A DNA stretch of 64,000 bases from Puniceicoccaceae bacterium Marseille-Q1082 (lineage in GTDB: Bacteria > Verrucomicrobiota > Verrucomicrobiia > Opitutales > Intestinicryptomonadaceae). Positions 41,914 through 51,001 of the stretch are shown here, piece by piece. Both the position numbers and the translations under genes were made by a program. Location of the stretch: positions 62,001 through 126,000 of the forward strand of contig CAJGBI010000001.1 in assembly GCA_904424815.1 (NCBI GenBank), written 5' to 3'. Each line of letters starts with the position of its first letter. Position 1 is the stretch's first letter. A model generated the notes under the pieces. That model was given only the letters and a program-made list of their open reading frames with translations. It was not told the DNA's origin and made no database searches.

Positions 41914-43980
41914 CTATTCGGCTTTCGCCTTGTTTCTCACGTCGTACATCTTATAGCCGATTTCCCTGACTTTCGATATGGTCTCGGGGTAGGGGTTGTC
42001 GCACACGTCGGTGAGTCCGACCTGGAAGTTCTCGCCGTCGAATCTGCCCGTCACCGCCTGGTCGGAGAACTGGTGCCAGTGTATTCCGACTATCGCGGGG
42101 TTTTCGAGGGCGGATTTGGCGTAGTCGTAATACGCTTGCGCGCGCGCGTTCTGGTCGGCCTTCATTATGAGCGACGGGTGGAAGGGGCCGCGGTCGGTGG
42201 AGCCGAAGTGCCATTCCCCGACCATCACGGGCTTGTCTATTCCCTTGGGGAGTTTGAAGCCTTTCAAATGGTCGCGGTACAGGTTGTAGCTTATGACGTC
42301 GCAATATTTCGCGGCGGCGTTGATCGCCAGCTCGTTGGAGCCGCCCGCAAAGCGGCAGCCCATGTACAGCTTGTTAGGGGCGAGCGCCTTGAGCTCGTCG
42401 CGGATCGCCTTGAAATATTCCTCGGCCATTTTTGCTGTGAAATTTTTCAGGTCGCCGGAATCCGCGCCTTTGGGGACTTCGGTCTTCGAGAGGAAGTCGT
42501 TCCAGTCGGAGTACGACGTTTTCCACGCCTCGTTGAGCTTTTTTATGTCGCCGGAATACTTTTTCTTCAAATCTTCCGCGAACGCCCTTTTTGCCGGCAT
42601 GTCGGCGGGCGAGGCGAGCGCGCATTTTGCCAAATCCTCCGGTCCGCCCCAATGGAGCTCATTGTCCACGAAAAACCCTATGCACCACGGGTCGTTGAGC
42701 TGCTCCTTGCGCTCTTTGAGATTTCTCTTCACGTCTTCGCGGAATTCCTTGGCGAACGGGTCGCGGAACGGCCACCACCAGCCGTCGGAGTTTGCGAGGG
42801 CGGGGCCCTTCACCTCGAACCTTTCGATGTAGGGCGTCTTGCGCTGCAAGAAAATCGAGCTGTCCGAGCTGTTGGCTATGGTGTTGAGCCCCCAGCTGCG
42901 CAGGCGTTTGTGGGCGATTTCGGCGTATTTGTCGCGCCAGTTGTCGCCGTATTTCCTGAAAATGTTCGCGGCGGAGAAGTCGTAGGTCTCCTTGATTCCC
43001 CGCTTTTGGTAGTGGGGGACGAGAAGTTCGTCTTTCGTGGTATAGAAGAGGGCGAACGGGTCGTCCTTTTGGGGGAGGTTTTCAAAGTAGAATTTTCTGC
43101 CGTCGAGCGGCGTTATGGCGGACGAGGGCGTCACCCTCACCACGCCGTGCGACCAGAACAGGTTTCCGTCGGGATCCACGAGCCACCATTTGCCGCCGAT
43201 TTTTTCGGTTCTGAAATGCCCCGTGGCCTCGCGCTTTCCGCCCGCCGTCCAGCCCCCGAACCTGTCGCGGTTGACGGGGCCGGGGTTTCCCGCAAGCTCC
43301 TTCCGCTCCTTTTCGGCGGCTGCTTTGAGGTCGCCGTCAAAGCGCGCCTTGCCCGGCCATTCCCTGAATTTGAACTGCCCGTATTTGTCCACAAACGGGA
43401 AAAATTCCTTTTCGGACATGTTGAACCATGCCGGAACGTCGGCGGGGTCGTGCTCGGCGGCGGTCAGCGAATAGAGTTTCATGGGCACTCGATGCCTGTT
43501 GACGAGCTTTATTTTTTCGATTTTCGAATAGTCCGACGGCAGGCTCGACCTGTCGCCTCCCCCGAAAGGGCTTGCGCGCATTCCCTTGATTTTTGCCGCC
43601 ACCTCCGGATGTTTCGGCGGGCGCGGGTGCTTGTATACGAAAGTCCTCCTCTCTCTCGGGGCGAGCTCCACCGTGCCCGTTTGCAGGAAGTCGGTGGTCT
43701 TTGCCTTGCTGTCGCAAATTTGAAGTTTCAGTTTCAGGGTATGCGTGTTGGACGCGTTTTCGACGTCGAATTTGAAGTCGAGATTTTTTGACAAGTCCCA
43801 GTTTCCCTCAAATTCGGCGTCGCGCGCAGTCAGGAGCGCCCCGTCTTTTATTTCGCATTTTTTTGCGGGAAAGCCGATATTTTTTGCGCCGTCGAAAATG
43901 GTTATGTCGGCGGCGGAGAGCGCCGCGGCGAAGGCAATCGACACGGCGGCTGCGGAAAGGAGGCGGGTATTTGTCGTCAT
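41914..43980 (-). CDS. secreted beta-agarase-like glycoside hydrolase (GH50-like)
   Basis: A 688-residue exported enzyme; the start at 43980 gives the signal NTRLLSAAAVSIAFAAALSA. A CBM-like beta domain (residues about 25-160) precedes a TIM barrel. The segment KIGGKWWLVDPDGNLFWSHG and EFREDVKRNLKERKEQLNDP then WCIGFFVDNELHWG resemble GH50-type and related agarases, with NE as likely acid/base. PVMVGEWHFGSTDRG holds a candidate nucleophile Glu. It would cleave beta-linked galactan-like chains outside the cell; substrate is an inference. Its own transcription unit ends at the shared terminator. Confidence 0.75.
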   Translation of the reverse strand: MTTNTRLLSAAAVSIAFAAALSAADITIFDGAKNIGFPAKKCEIKDGALLTARDAEFEGNWDLSKNLDFKFDVENASNTHTLKLKLQICDSKAKTTDFLQTGTVELAPRERRTFVYKHPRPPKHPEVAAKIKGMRASPFGGGDRSSLPSDYSKIEKIKLVNRHRVPMKLYSLTAAEHDPADVPAWFNMSEKEFFPFVDKYGQFKFREWPGKARFDGDLKAAAEKERKELAGNPGPVNRDRFGGWTAGGKREATGHFRTEKIGGKWWLVDPDGNLFWSHGVVRVTPSSAITPLDGRKFYFENLPQKDDPFALFYTTKDELLVPHYQKRGIKETYDFSAANIFRKYGDNWRDKYAEIAHKRLRSWGLNTIANSSDSSIFLQRKTPYIERFEVKGPALANSDGWWWPFRDPFAKEFREDVKRNLKERKEQLNDPWCIGFFVDNELHWGGPEDLAKCALASPADMPAKRAFAEDLKKKYSGDIKKLNEAWKTSYSDWNDFLSKTEVPKGADSGDLKNFTAKMAEEYFKAIRDELKALAPNKLYMGCRFAGGSNELAINAAAKYCDVISYNLYRDHLKGFKLPKGIDKPVMVGEWHFGSTDRGPFHPSLIMKADQNARAQAYYDYAKSALENPAIVGIHWHQFSDQAVTGRFDGENFQVGLTDVCDNPYPETISKVREIGYKMYDVRNKAKAE

Positions 43981-44123
43981 GGCAAAAATTAGGTTTTGGC
44001 GCAAAGCGCGCATACGCGGCGCTTTTCGGGAAAAATTAATTTTGCCTGCGCGCGTTTTCAAGAGAAAAACGCGCGGCGAGGGCGCGGTCTCCGCCGCCGC
44101 TCCCTGAGCGGGCTATGCGCGGC

Positions 44124-44510
44124 CTATTTGCGGCTTTCGGAGAGGATTTCAATCCAGTAGCCGTCTGGGTCTTCTATGAAATACAAATCCATGTCGAAGT
44201 TTTCAAAGCACACGCAGCCCATTTTTTTGTGGAATTCCCGCCATTTGCCGTAGTCTCCGCGGACGGTCATGCACAGGTGGCTCTCGTTGTCGCCGAGGTC
44301 GTATTTGCCTTTCTTGTCCCTCAGCCATGTGAGTTCGAGCCTGAATGGCGTCTCGCCGTCACCGAGGTACGCTATTTTAAACGACCCGTCGGGAGAGTCT
44401 ATCCCGCCGACTTTTTTGAGCCCGAGCGCGCGCCCGTAGAAGCCGGCGCTCTTTTCGATGTCGGATACGTTGATGTTGAAGTGGTTGAAAAAGGCCTTTT
44501 TGTTCTCCAT
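44124..44510 (-). CDS. glyoxalase I-like (VOC family) lactoylglutathione lyase
   Basis: A 128-residue metal-dependent VOC protein. The start at 44510 has GGGAG 4 nt upstream. FNHFNINVSDIEKSAGFYGR then ALGLKK is the first beta-alpha-beta unit; FRLELTWLRDKKGKYDLGDN, SHLCMTV and YFIEDPDGYWIEIL give the His-Glu-His-Glu metal ligands of GloA. It converts the hemithioacetal of methylglyoxal and a thiol to the lactoyl thioester. Length and motifs fit GloA, although VOC relatives with other substrates cannot be excluded. Confidence 0.85.
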   Translation of the reverse strand: MENKKAFFNHFNINVSDIEKSAGFYGRALGLKKVGGIDSPDGSFKIAYLGDGETPFRLELTWLRDKKGKYDLGDNESHLCMTVRGDYGKWREFHKKMGCVCFENFDMDLYFIEDPDGYWIEILSESRK

Positions 44511-44843
44511 TGCGCTCCCGTTAAATTGCGCGGCCGGGCGCGTTGCAACAAAAAAAGGGAGCCGCCGGCGCAAAACGCCCCGCGCTTCCCTCCGCCGCGG
44601 CCTTGTTCGGCAGCTCGACGCTTTTTTTGTCCATGATGTTTGCAGTGCCGTTTCGGCGGCTGATTCCGCCATATAATAACGATACCCCGCTCATGGAATG
44701 GCTTCCGGGAAAAGCCGGCGGGCGCGGAAAATTTTCGAGAGGAAATCCGCGCGTCTGCGGCGGCGCGACGGGGATCCGCCGGTTGGCGGAAGCGAAAAAC
44801 CGGCTTTACAGCGCTCTTGTGCGGCTATATTGTGTGTCTCATT
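44511..44843. other. intergenic region
   Basis: 333 bp between the divergent glyoxalase and DUF6259 genes. Open frames on both strands have no start signals or domains. Nothing else is recognised. Confidence 0.45.
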
Positions 44844-46961
44844 ATGCATAGATACGCGACATACGCAATTCTGGCTCTCGCGCTTTCGGCGTTCGGGCAG
44901 GCTTGGGGAGGGGAAAAATACGCCCTCGAAAACAGTTCGGTAAAATTCGAGCTCGACGAAAACGGGAGGCTTTCCTCGCTGAAAAACAAAGTTTCCGGCG
45001 CGGAATACGCCGGCGGCGGAGATCTTTGGCGCGCCATATATTCGCGCGGAGATTCGCTCGAAAACGAGTGGCTGCCATCCGACGCCCCGCTCAAAATATC
45101 GAAACCTTCCCCCGATAAAATCCTGCTCGAATACGGCGGGCAATTCCCCGTCAAAATCGAATGTTCCCTCGACGGCGGGCAGGTTTTGCTGAAACCGGAG
45201 GTAAAAAACGCCTCAAAAGACCTCGTTTTGCGCGAGTTCCAGTTCCCGTTGGTAAAAAATATTCCCGATTCCGAAAAATCCAGAGTCATTTGGTCGCGGT
45301 CGGGCGGAGCCTACGCCGCGCGCGGAGGGCAGAGCCTGCGCAAGTGGGTTGAGGGCGCCAGAACCGGCTATATGGCGGAAGACTACAACGCCGTCGAGCG
45401 CTCGGAGGTCTACCCGGGGGTGCTTGCGCTCAACTGCTTCTTCATCGAGCGCCCGAAGGGGAAGGGCGCGCTCTATATGGCAAGCTATGACGATTCCTTC
45501 CAAAAGACCCTTCACTTGTTCCGCGGAAGGGCGGTGGACGGCAAAAAGGAGCGCGCAATCGACGCGGGATTTGTGAAATATCCGTTTCTCAAACCCGGGG
45601 AGTCCGAGAAATATCCCGCCTATGCGCTCGCGCCCGTGGGCAGGTGGGAGGACGGCGCAAAATTTTACGCAAAATGGGCGGACGCATGGCGCAAGCCGTT
45701 CAAACCCGCAGATTCGCTCTCGTCGTCCAACGGCTGGCAGAGGCTCATTGCGCGCCACCAGTACGGAAAGCAGTTTTTCAAATATTCCGACTTCCCGAAG
45801 ATTCTCAAAGACGGGCTTGCGGCGGATATCGACACCCTCTTTTTGTTCGGCTGGTTCAAGGAGGGGCACGACGCGGGATATCCGCACTACTCTCCCGAAG
45901 CGGAGCAGGGCGGCGACGAGGCTCTCAAAAAGGCGATCGCCGAATTTAAAAAAGGCGGCGGGAAAGTGATAATATATTACAACGGCCAGCTCATAGACGC
46001 CGCCACGGATTTTTACAAGAAGCTCGGGCGCAGGATAAGCGTCAAGGTCCCGGGCGGGAGCGAACACATAGAGCGCTACAAGTTCGGCGGGGCGGGCACA
46101 GCGCTGCGGACTTTCGGCAACAAGACTTTCGTCACAGCCTGCCCGTCGTCCGCCGAGTGGCTCGAAGTCCTCAAAAACCTCGCCGACCGCGCGCTCGGAA
46201 TGGGCGCCGACGGCGTGTTCTTCGACCAGCTCGGTTTTATGAGCCAGGTCTGCTGGGACGAGTCGCACGGGCACGAAGTTCCTTTCATGGAGGTGATGGG
46301 CGCCAAGCGCAAAATGCTCGAAAAGCTCCGCGAACACATAAAGGCCAAAAACCCCGACGCTACTTTCGGAATAGAATGGCTGACGGACTGCACGTCCGAC
46401 TATGCGGATTACGTGCACAATGTCGGCGTCTACACTGGGCTTTCGTTCAAGGACGATTGCGGCGTGCCGCGCACGGATTTTGTCCCGCTCTTCCAGTACA
46501 TATTCCCCGAAACCCGCACGACCGACAGGGACATCCGCGACGACACCGACGTCAAGCGCAGGGTGAACCTCGCCGTCCTCCGCGGTTGGCGGACGGACGC
46601 CGAAATATACCGCTGCCGCGCCACCCTCGCCGAGGCGCCGAACTACCAGGCGTATTTAAAGGAGGTCGGCGCCTTGCGCGACAAATACCGCGGGCTTATT
46701 CTCAACGGCTCTTTCCGCGGAACCGATTTTGCCGAGTGCTCGAATCCCCGCGTGGACTATTCCGTGTTTACGGCGGGCGACAAGCTCGCGGTGGCGGTCT
46801 CGCAGTCGTCGGCGGACTCTATGAAAACGGGATTCAGAGTCCCCGGATTCAAATTCGCCGAGAGCGGGGAAGTTGGCGGCTGCAAAGTCTCGGGCGGCGG
46901 AGACTCGGCCGAGGTAATCTTGCAAAAAGACGCAATAGCCGTGTTGATATTCCAAAAATGA
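44844..46961 (+). CDS. secreted DUF6259 glycosidase-like protein
   Basis: A 705-residue exported protein (RYATYAILALALSAFGQA). An N-terminal beta-sandwich (YALENSSVKFELDENGRLSS then LKNK) is followed by a TIM barrel: GLAADIDTLFLFGWFKEGHD, GGKVIIYYNGQLID, and GMGADGVFFDQLG with a candidate catalytic Asp. FGIEWLTDCTSDYADYVHN and a C-terminal beta domain follow. This organisation fits DUF6259, related to the clan of alpha-galactosidase-like hydrolases. Activity is not established. No ribosome-binding site is visible before the ATG. A structured repeat (copy B) begins within its TGA. Confidence 0.75.
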   Translation: MHRYATYAILALALSAFGQAWGGEKYALENSSVKFELDENGRLSSLKNKVSGAEYAGGGDLWRAIYSRGDSLENEWLPSDAPLKISKPSPDKILLEYGGQFPVKIECSLDGGQVLLKPEVKNASKDLVLREFQFPLVKNIPDSEKSRVIWSRSGGAYAARGGQSLRKWVEGARTGYMAEDYNAVERSEVYPGVLALNCFFIERPKGKGALYMASYDDSFQKTLHLFRGRAVDGKKERAIDAGFVKYPFLKPGESEKYPAYALAPVGRWEDGAKFYAKWADAWRKPFKPADSLSSSNGWQRLIARHQYGKQFFKYSDFPKILKDGLAADIDTLFLFGWFKEGHDAGYPHYSPEAEQGGDEALKKAIAEFKKGGGKVIIYYNGQLIDAATDFYKKLGRRISVKVPGGSEHIERYKFGGAGTALRTFGNKTFVTACPSSAEWLEVLKNLADRALGMGADGVFFDQLGFMSQVCWDESHGHEVPFMEVMGAKRKMLEKLREHIKAKNPDATFGIEWLTDCTSDYADYVHNVGVYTGLSFKDDCGVPRTDFVPLFQYIFPETRTTDRDIRDDTDVKRRVNLAVLRGWRTDAEIYRCRATLAEAPNYQAYLKEVGALRDKYRGLILNGSFRGTDFAECSNPRVDYSVFTAGDKLAVAVSQSSADSMKTGFRVPGFKFAESGEVGGCKVSGGGDSAEVILQKDAIAVLIFQK

Positions 46962-47090
46962 TTTGGCGAATGCTTTTGGCGAATAGCTCCGTTTCGGGGA
47001 AAGCCGCCACTGGTCACGTACTAATTGTACGCTCCCACCGGCGGCTTTCCCCGAATACTCGCTCTTCATCCAAAAGCATTGCGCCAAATC
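46960..47090 (+). repeat. long hairpin element, copy B
   Basis: The left arm GATTTGGCGAATGCTTTTGG (46960-46979) is identical to copy A, and the right arm 47070-47090 is identical too. The interior is different: GGGGAAAGCCGCC pairs with GGCGGCTTTCCCC, capped by CACGTAC-TAATT-GTACGC. The arm begins on the GA of the DUF6259 stop codon TGA. A conserved terminator follows 39 nt after the right arm. Confidence 0.85.
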
Positions 47091-47129
47091 GGGGAACTGG
47101 GGTTTAGGGGAACGAACTCCGGAAGTATT

Positions 47130-47159
47130 AACGAACCTCTCATGGGAGGTTCGTTTTTT
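47130..47159 (+). terminator. conserved-type terminator after element B
   Basis: AACGAACCTC-TCATGG-GAGGTTCGTT then T-run, identical in stem to 18450-18479 and preceded by GAACTCCGGAAGTATT, shared with the rpmB terminator region. Confidence 0.92.
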
Positions 47160-47209
47160 GTTTGGGGGATTGAGGGAAGGGGATAGAAGTATTGGCGGAG
47201 CCAATCTTC

Positions 47210-47312
47210 GTAAGGGCGCAGCCCTTCAATGGCTGGCGCACCTTGCGCCCGTAAGGGGCGCCAGCCCCTTCAATGGAAGCGGCACTGCCGCCCCCTTCAA
47301 TGGAAGCGACCC
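47210..47312. repeat. cluster of CCCTTCAATGG palindromic repeats
   Basis: The units at 47210-47232 and 47250-47276 each form CGTAAGGG(G)CG...AGCCCCTTCAATGG palindromes. A further partial unit (CCCCCTTCAATGGAAGCG) follows near 47291-47308. The full unit matches 582-605 on the opposite strand. Confidence 0.6.
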
Positions 47313-47354
47313 TGCCGCCCGCCCCCGCCTGGTTGCGCCGGAGCGCGCCAATGC

Positions 47355-47798
47355 CTAATCCATGCCGAGGAAGACGAATTGTTTGTTGAATTTTAGTTCC
47401 TGCTTTGAAGCGAGTTCTAATTTGTATCCGTAGCGTTTTCTTTCGATTTGCACTACGGGGGAGGAATTGAAGTTGTCCCTTATGTAGCCGAGAATCTGCT
47501 CGGGAATTATGGCGTTGGGCACGGACGACGTTTTCGCCGACACCTCCTTCCACGTTCCGTCGGAGGAGAAGTCTATTTCGGTTCCGTCGGCGAACACTAT
47601 GTCGTAGCCTTCGGTGACTGCGCCAAAGAAGTTCGTGTCCTCTTTGACCACCGCCACTTTCTTGTCTTTGAAATTCGCCTTGGCGAACTGTTGGATGGGC
47701 TGCGGAAGGGCGGAGAAATCTATGATTCTGTCTGAAGCCGAAGCCGTGGATGCCGAAAGGGCTAAAATCGCCGAGAGCGTTGCCAATAATTTTTTCAT
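47355..47798 (-). CDS. secreted PepSY-like protein
   Basis: A 147-residue protein with the signal MKKLLATLSAILALSASTAS. Two PepSY-like units follow: ALPQPIQQFAKANFKDKKVA then YDIVFADGTEIDFSSDGTWK, and IIPEQILGYIRDNFNSSPVV then YGYKLELASKQELKFNKQF. This is the periplasmic PepSY-like family common in Bacteroidota and Verrucomicrobiota, thought to be small inhibitory or binding modules. The longer open frame upstream of 47798 is not supported by a start signal. Stand-alone gene. Confidence 0.8.
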   Translation of the reverse strand: MKKLLATLSAILALSASTASASDRIIDFSALPQPIQQFAKANFKDKKVAVVKEDTNFFGAVTEGYDIVFADGTEIDFSSDGTWKEVSAKTSSVPNAIIPEQILGYIRDNFNSSPVVQIERKRYGYKLELASKQELKFNKQFVFLGMD

Positions 47799-47860
47799 AA
47801 CTTTGCGGATTAAATTCCGGTCCGGCGCCGCGCCGGATTTTTCTTTTAATTTTGACAAGA

Positions 47861-47896
47861 AAAAACCCCGTTTGTTCATTAAAAGAAAAAACGGGG
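47861..47896 (-). terminator. terminator of ilvN
   Basis: On the minus strand CCCCGTTT pairs with AAACGGGG across a 15-nt AT-rich loop, followed by five T. Confidence 0.65.
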
Positions 47897-47965
47897 GGAG
47901 AGGGAAGCGGAAGCTAGGGCGGCTGAAGTTTGCGCCCGAAAGAATGGGCGCCCGCCTTCGGCTGC

Positions 47966-48448
47966 CTATTCGCCGAAGCGAGATAGGGCGAGGTTGCCGG
48001 TTCTCGCCATGTCGACTATCCCGAACGGCTCTATCATGTTCATGAAAGCCGCCATTTTGTTGGGATTGCCGGTGCACTGTATGATTAGGGAATTTTTGTC
48101 GACGTGCACGACGCGCGCGTGGAAGAGGTCGGCCGTCTGGACGATTTCCGCGCGGTTTTTCCCGTTGGCCTTGACTTTTACAAGGACGAGCTCCCTCTCG
48201 ACGAACGAGCCCGGCACGGAGTATTCTTCGACCTCTATGACGTTGACGAGCTTTTTGAGCTGCTTTACGCATTGTTCGACGCTGTTGCGGTCGTCGTTGA
48301 CCGTGGCGGTAATGCGCGAATACTTGCCGCCGCATACGGGCCCGACATTGAGGGTTTCTATGTTGAAGCCCCTGCCGCTGAACATTCCGGCGACCCTTGC
48401 GAGGACGCCGAACTTATTTTCCACGAGTGCCGATATGGTGTGTTTCAT
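47966..48448 (-). CDS. ilvN: acetolactate synthase small (regulatory) subunit
   Basis: A 160-residue regulatory subunit for branched-chain amino acid synthesis. The ACT domain opens with MKHTISALVENKFGVLARVA then GMFSGRGFNIETLNVG, the valine-binding pattern; ERELVLVKVKANGKNRAEI and HARVVHVDKNSLIIQCTGNP match the second domain. The start at 48448 is conserved for the family; the frame upstream is non-coding. The catalytic subunit ilvB and ilvC are not adjacent, which is unusual. Confidence 0.92.
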   Translation of the reverse strand: MKHTISALVENKFGVLARVAGMFSGRGFNIETLNVGPVCGGKYSRITATVNDDRNSVEQCVKQLKKLVNVIEVEEYSVPGSFVERELVLVKVKANGKNRAEIVQTADLFHARVVHVDKNSLIIQCTGNPNKMAAFMNMIEPFGIVDMARTGNLALSRFGE

Positions 48449-48572
48449 ATGATTGCGAAAGCCGGATTTCCGCGACCGGCGCGGGTTCGTAAAAATTATT
48501 GCCGGAATTTTATGCCACCCGCAACGGGCGTTTTCAAGAAAAAACGTTGACACTTCCGGAATTCGAAAAAAA

Positions 48573-49751
48573 ATGGACTTTATGAAAGAATGCGATTTTC
48601 AAAAGAGAAGGTTTTTAAAGACGGCGGCCGCGGCGGGTTTTGTAGGCGGAATGGCCGCCGTAGCCCCCGCGGCGTTTGCGGACGGAGAAAGGGCTCCCAC
48701 GGTGCGCCGCACGAGCGTCTTCAATGTCCGCAACTACGGCGCCAAGGGCGACGGCGAGACTTCGGACACAGCCGCCATACAGAAGGCTCTCGACGCGGCG
48801 GGAAAGATCCACGGCGCGGTCTATTTCCCCGCGGGAGAGTACGTCTGCTCCAAGCTCAGGCTGCCACGGAATACAATGATGTTCGCCGAGCCGCAGTGGG
48901 GATACCGCGGCGCGGCGGGCGCCGTGCTGAAACTCGAATCGCCCGACGCCGACTGCGTAATAGACATCACGGGGGCATTCGGGGGGCGGGTTTGCGGGCT
49001 CTTTTTAAAAGGGCTCGGGAGAAACAACGAAAAAAAATCCCACGGAATCTACCTGAACAACGCAAACGGATACAGCAAACAGGAGGATTCCTGCGTTATA
49101 GAAGATTGCCACATCACCGGATTTTCGGGCGACGCCGTATACCTCAAAAGGGTTTGGCTGTTCATAGTGCGGCGCAATATTTTCATAGGCAACGGAGGGG
49201 CGGGAATCCGCGTGCAGGGTTGGGACGGCTTTGTGAGCGACAACCAGCTTTCCGCCAACGGGCAGGGGGGATTTGTCGGCGACAGCGTCACCTCGACCGT
49301 CATGTTTACCGCAAACCGCGTTGAGTGGAACGGCGCGCACGGGCTCGACCTGCCGGCGGGCGACGCGTGGAACATCACGGGGAACTCATTCGACAGAAAC
49401 TGGGGCGCTGCGGTAAAGCTGCGCAATATTTCCGACTCCACTGTGACCGGCAACGTTTTCAGAAGAAACGGCAAGGACGCCTCCAAGCTCGGCGACGAAT
49501 ACTCGTGCCAGGCGTACCTCGAAAACTGCTTGGGAATAACTGTCAGCGCAAATTCCGCCGCGACAGGCATAGACGACCGCGGCAAGGGCGAGAGAACGCC
49601 CAAATACGGATTCGTCACAAAAAACCTCCGGTACTGCGCGATAACTTCAAACGCGATGTTCAAGGGGTTTACAGAAAAATTTTTCAACGAACTCGCCCCC
49701 AATACGGAATGCGCCATAAGGGACAACGTGGGGACGGTTGCCGGCAAATAA
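48573..49751 (+). CDS. Tat-exported right-handed beta-helix protein (pectate lyase superfamily)
   Basis: A 392-residue protein. The N-terminus KRRFLKTAAAAGFVGGMAAV is a twin-arginine signal. The mature start VFNVRNYGAKGDGETSDTAA then IQKALDAAG is the Pectate_lyase_3 signature. Repeated coils such as IEDCHITGFSGDAVYLKRVW, FIVRRNIFIGNGGAGIRVQG and NITGNSFDRNWGAAVKL follow. It could cleave or bind acidic polysaccharide; catalytic residues cannot be assigned. An alternative ATG at 48582 has a closer GGA site. Followed at 13 nt by a lipoprotein gene. Confidence 0.82.
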   Translation: MDFMKECDFQKRRFLKTAAAAGFVGGMAAVAPAAFADGERAPTVRRTSVFNVRNYGAKGDGETSDTAAIQKALDAAGKIHGAVYFPAGEYVCSKLRLPRNTMMFAEPQWGYRGAAGAVLKLESPDADCVIDITGAFGGRVCGLFLKGLGRNNEKKSHGIYLNNANGYSKQEDSCVIEDCHITGFSGDAVYLKRVWLFIVRRNIFIGNGGAGIRVQGWDGFVSDNQLSANGQGGFVGDSVTSTVMFTANRVEWNGAHGLDLPAGDAWNITGNSFDRNWGAAVKLRNISDSTVTGNVFRRNGKDASKLGDEYSCQAYLENCLGITVSANSAATGIDDRGKGERTPKYGFVTKNLRYCAITSNAMFKGFTEKFFNELAPNTECAIRDNVGTVAGK

Positions 49752-49764
49752 AGAAAGCAAAAGC

Positions 49765-50151
49765 ATGAAAAAAATTACTGCGATAACGGCAGCTGCTCTC
49801 TGTTTTCTCGCGGCGGCGTGCAATACGGGCACCACTGAAATAGGGTACGAAAGCGCAAAAGATGGCAACTATGTGGTTTCCTACGCATATTCCGCAGACA
49901 AGCCGACTCTGACGAAGGCGGTTGCCGCCGCGCTTTCGCAGCGCGGGTGGAACGCCAGATCGACGCCCGACGGCGGTTTTGACGCCAGCATTTCAAGGGG
50001 AGGCGTTTCGGCGAAGGCGAAGATTTCCATCTCCGACAACAGCGTCTCGTTCGATTCGCGCGGCTCTACTGCGGCGGGAAAACCAATAGTGCCGTACCGC
50101 TATCTGGACTATCTCAACAAGTCGATAATCCAATATCTGAAGGTTCGGTAG
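49765..50151 (+). CDS. secreted lipoprotein of unknown function
   Basis: A 128-residue lipoprotein; MKKITAITAAALCFLAAAC gives the signal and lipobox (LAAAC). The mature protein has YVVSYAYSADKPTLTKAVAA then ALSQRGWNARS and SISRGGVSAKAKISISDNSV, an alpha/beta fold with a terminal helix (YRYLDYLNKSIIQYLKVR). The family is not recognised. Only 13 nt from the beta-helix gene, so probably co-transcribed. Confidence 0.65.
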   Translation: MKKITAITAAALCFLAAACNTGTTEIGYESAKDGNYVVSYAYSADKPTLTKAVAAALSQRGWNARSTPDGGFDASISRGGVSAKAKISISDNSVSFDSRGSTAAGKPIVPYRYLDYLNKSIIQYLKVR

Positions 50152-50443
50152 AATTAAAATAATATTTACCGAAAAAACGCCCAGGCGGGCGCAAAACGCG
50201 CCCGCTATTGAAAATGGCGGCAGCATAAAGCGGCAAATTCCTTGCGGGCGTTGGGCGCGCCGACCATGGAATGGCGGGTTCTTTGCGGCGGTTGTTGCGC
50301 AATGCGTCTGTTTTTCCCGTCCTCAATCCCGCCAAAACGAATCTCCGTAAAATATTTTGTCGGCGCCGGGCGCTCCGGACAATGAAAGGGCAACGCCCAT
50401 TGCGGCGGTTGGCTCGGCCGGCGCCTATTTCTACAATCCCGAC
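50152..50443. repeat. non-coding region with inverted repeats downstream of rpmB
   Basis: Between two convergent genes. On the minus strand GGCGCCGG (near 50413-50422) can pair with CCGGCGCC (near 50362-50370), enclosing a smaller CAACCGCC/GGGCGTTG stem. This resembles the long-hairpin family in shape, but arms and apex are not shared. Confidence 0.35.
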
Positions 50444-50475
50444 AAAAAACGAACCTCTCTTGCAAGAGGTTCGTT
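50444..50475 (-). terminator. conserved-type terminator of rpmB
   Basis: On the minus strand AACGAACCTCT-TGCAAG-AGAGGTTCGTT then T-run; upstream it shares GAACTCCGAAAGCGTTAACG with the copies at 18450 and 47130. Confidence 0.9.
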
Positions 50476-50518
50476 AACGCTTTCGGAGTTCGCCCTGGAA
50501 TATTAAGCGCCCTGCCGG

Positions 50519-50752
50519 TTAGGACGCCTTTTCGACGAGGCCGGCTTTGATTGCCTTGGCGCATACCCAGAGGCGCTTTACGGCTCCGCTGGCGGTGCGC
50601 ACGCGGACTCTCTGGACATTCGGCTTGAAGGTGCGCTTGTTCTGCTTGACGAGCTGCAAGCCTATGCCGCCGCTTTTTTTGCTCTGGCCCTTGTGGATGA
50701 TCTTGCGCCCTTTAACGGGGCGCTTTCCTGTTATTGCGCATACTCTTGACAT
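50519..50752 (-). CDS. rpmB: ribosomal protein bL28
   Basis: A 77-residue large-subunit protein. SRVCAITGKRPVKGRKIIHK, GIGLQLVKQNKRTFKPNVQR and VRTASGAVKRLWVCAKAIKA are diagnostic. It has single cysteines rather than the paired CxxC knuckles, so it is the zinc-free form. The start at 50752 is the conserved family start. rpmG is not adjacent. Monocistronic with its own terminator. Confidence 0.95.
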   Translation of the reverse strand: MSRVCAITGKRPVKGRKIIHKGQSKKSGGIGLQLVKQNKRTFKPNVQRVRVRTASGAVKRLWVCAKAIKAGLVEKAS

Positions 50753-51001
50753 GGTTGTTTCCCTTGTATGGTGAATTGTTTGTTTTAAATGTTCCGCCAG
50801 GCGCCGCATCGGCGCCCGCCGCCCGCGCCTGCGGCGCCGAAAAATTTTCCGCAGCGCGGGCCGTTTTATGGTTTAAGCCGTAAAGACAACTCCATTTTTA
50901 TTTGAAACGCAAACAAAAATTTAGCTGCTGCGGATTTTTTTGCGCGCTTTCGGCGGGCATTTGGATTGACTGCAAGAAGGCGGCGCGTATTTTCCTGCGC
51001 T

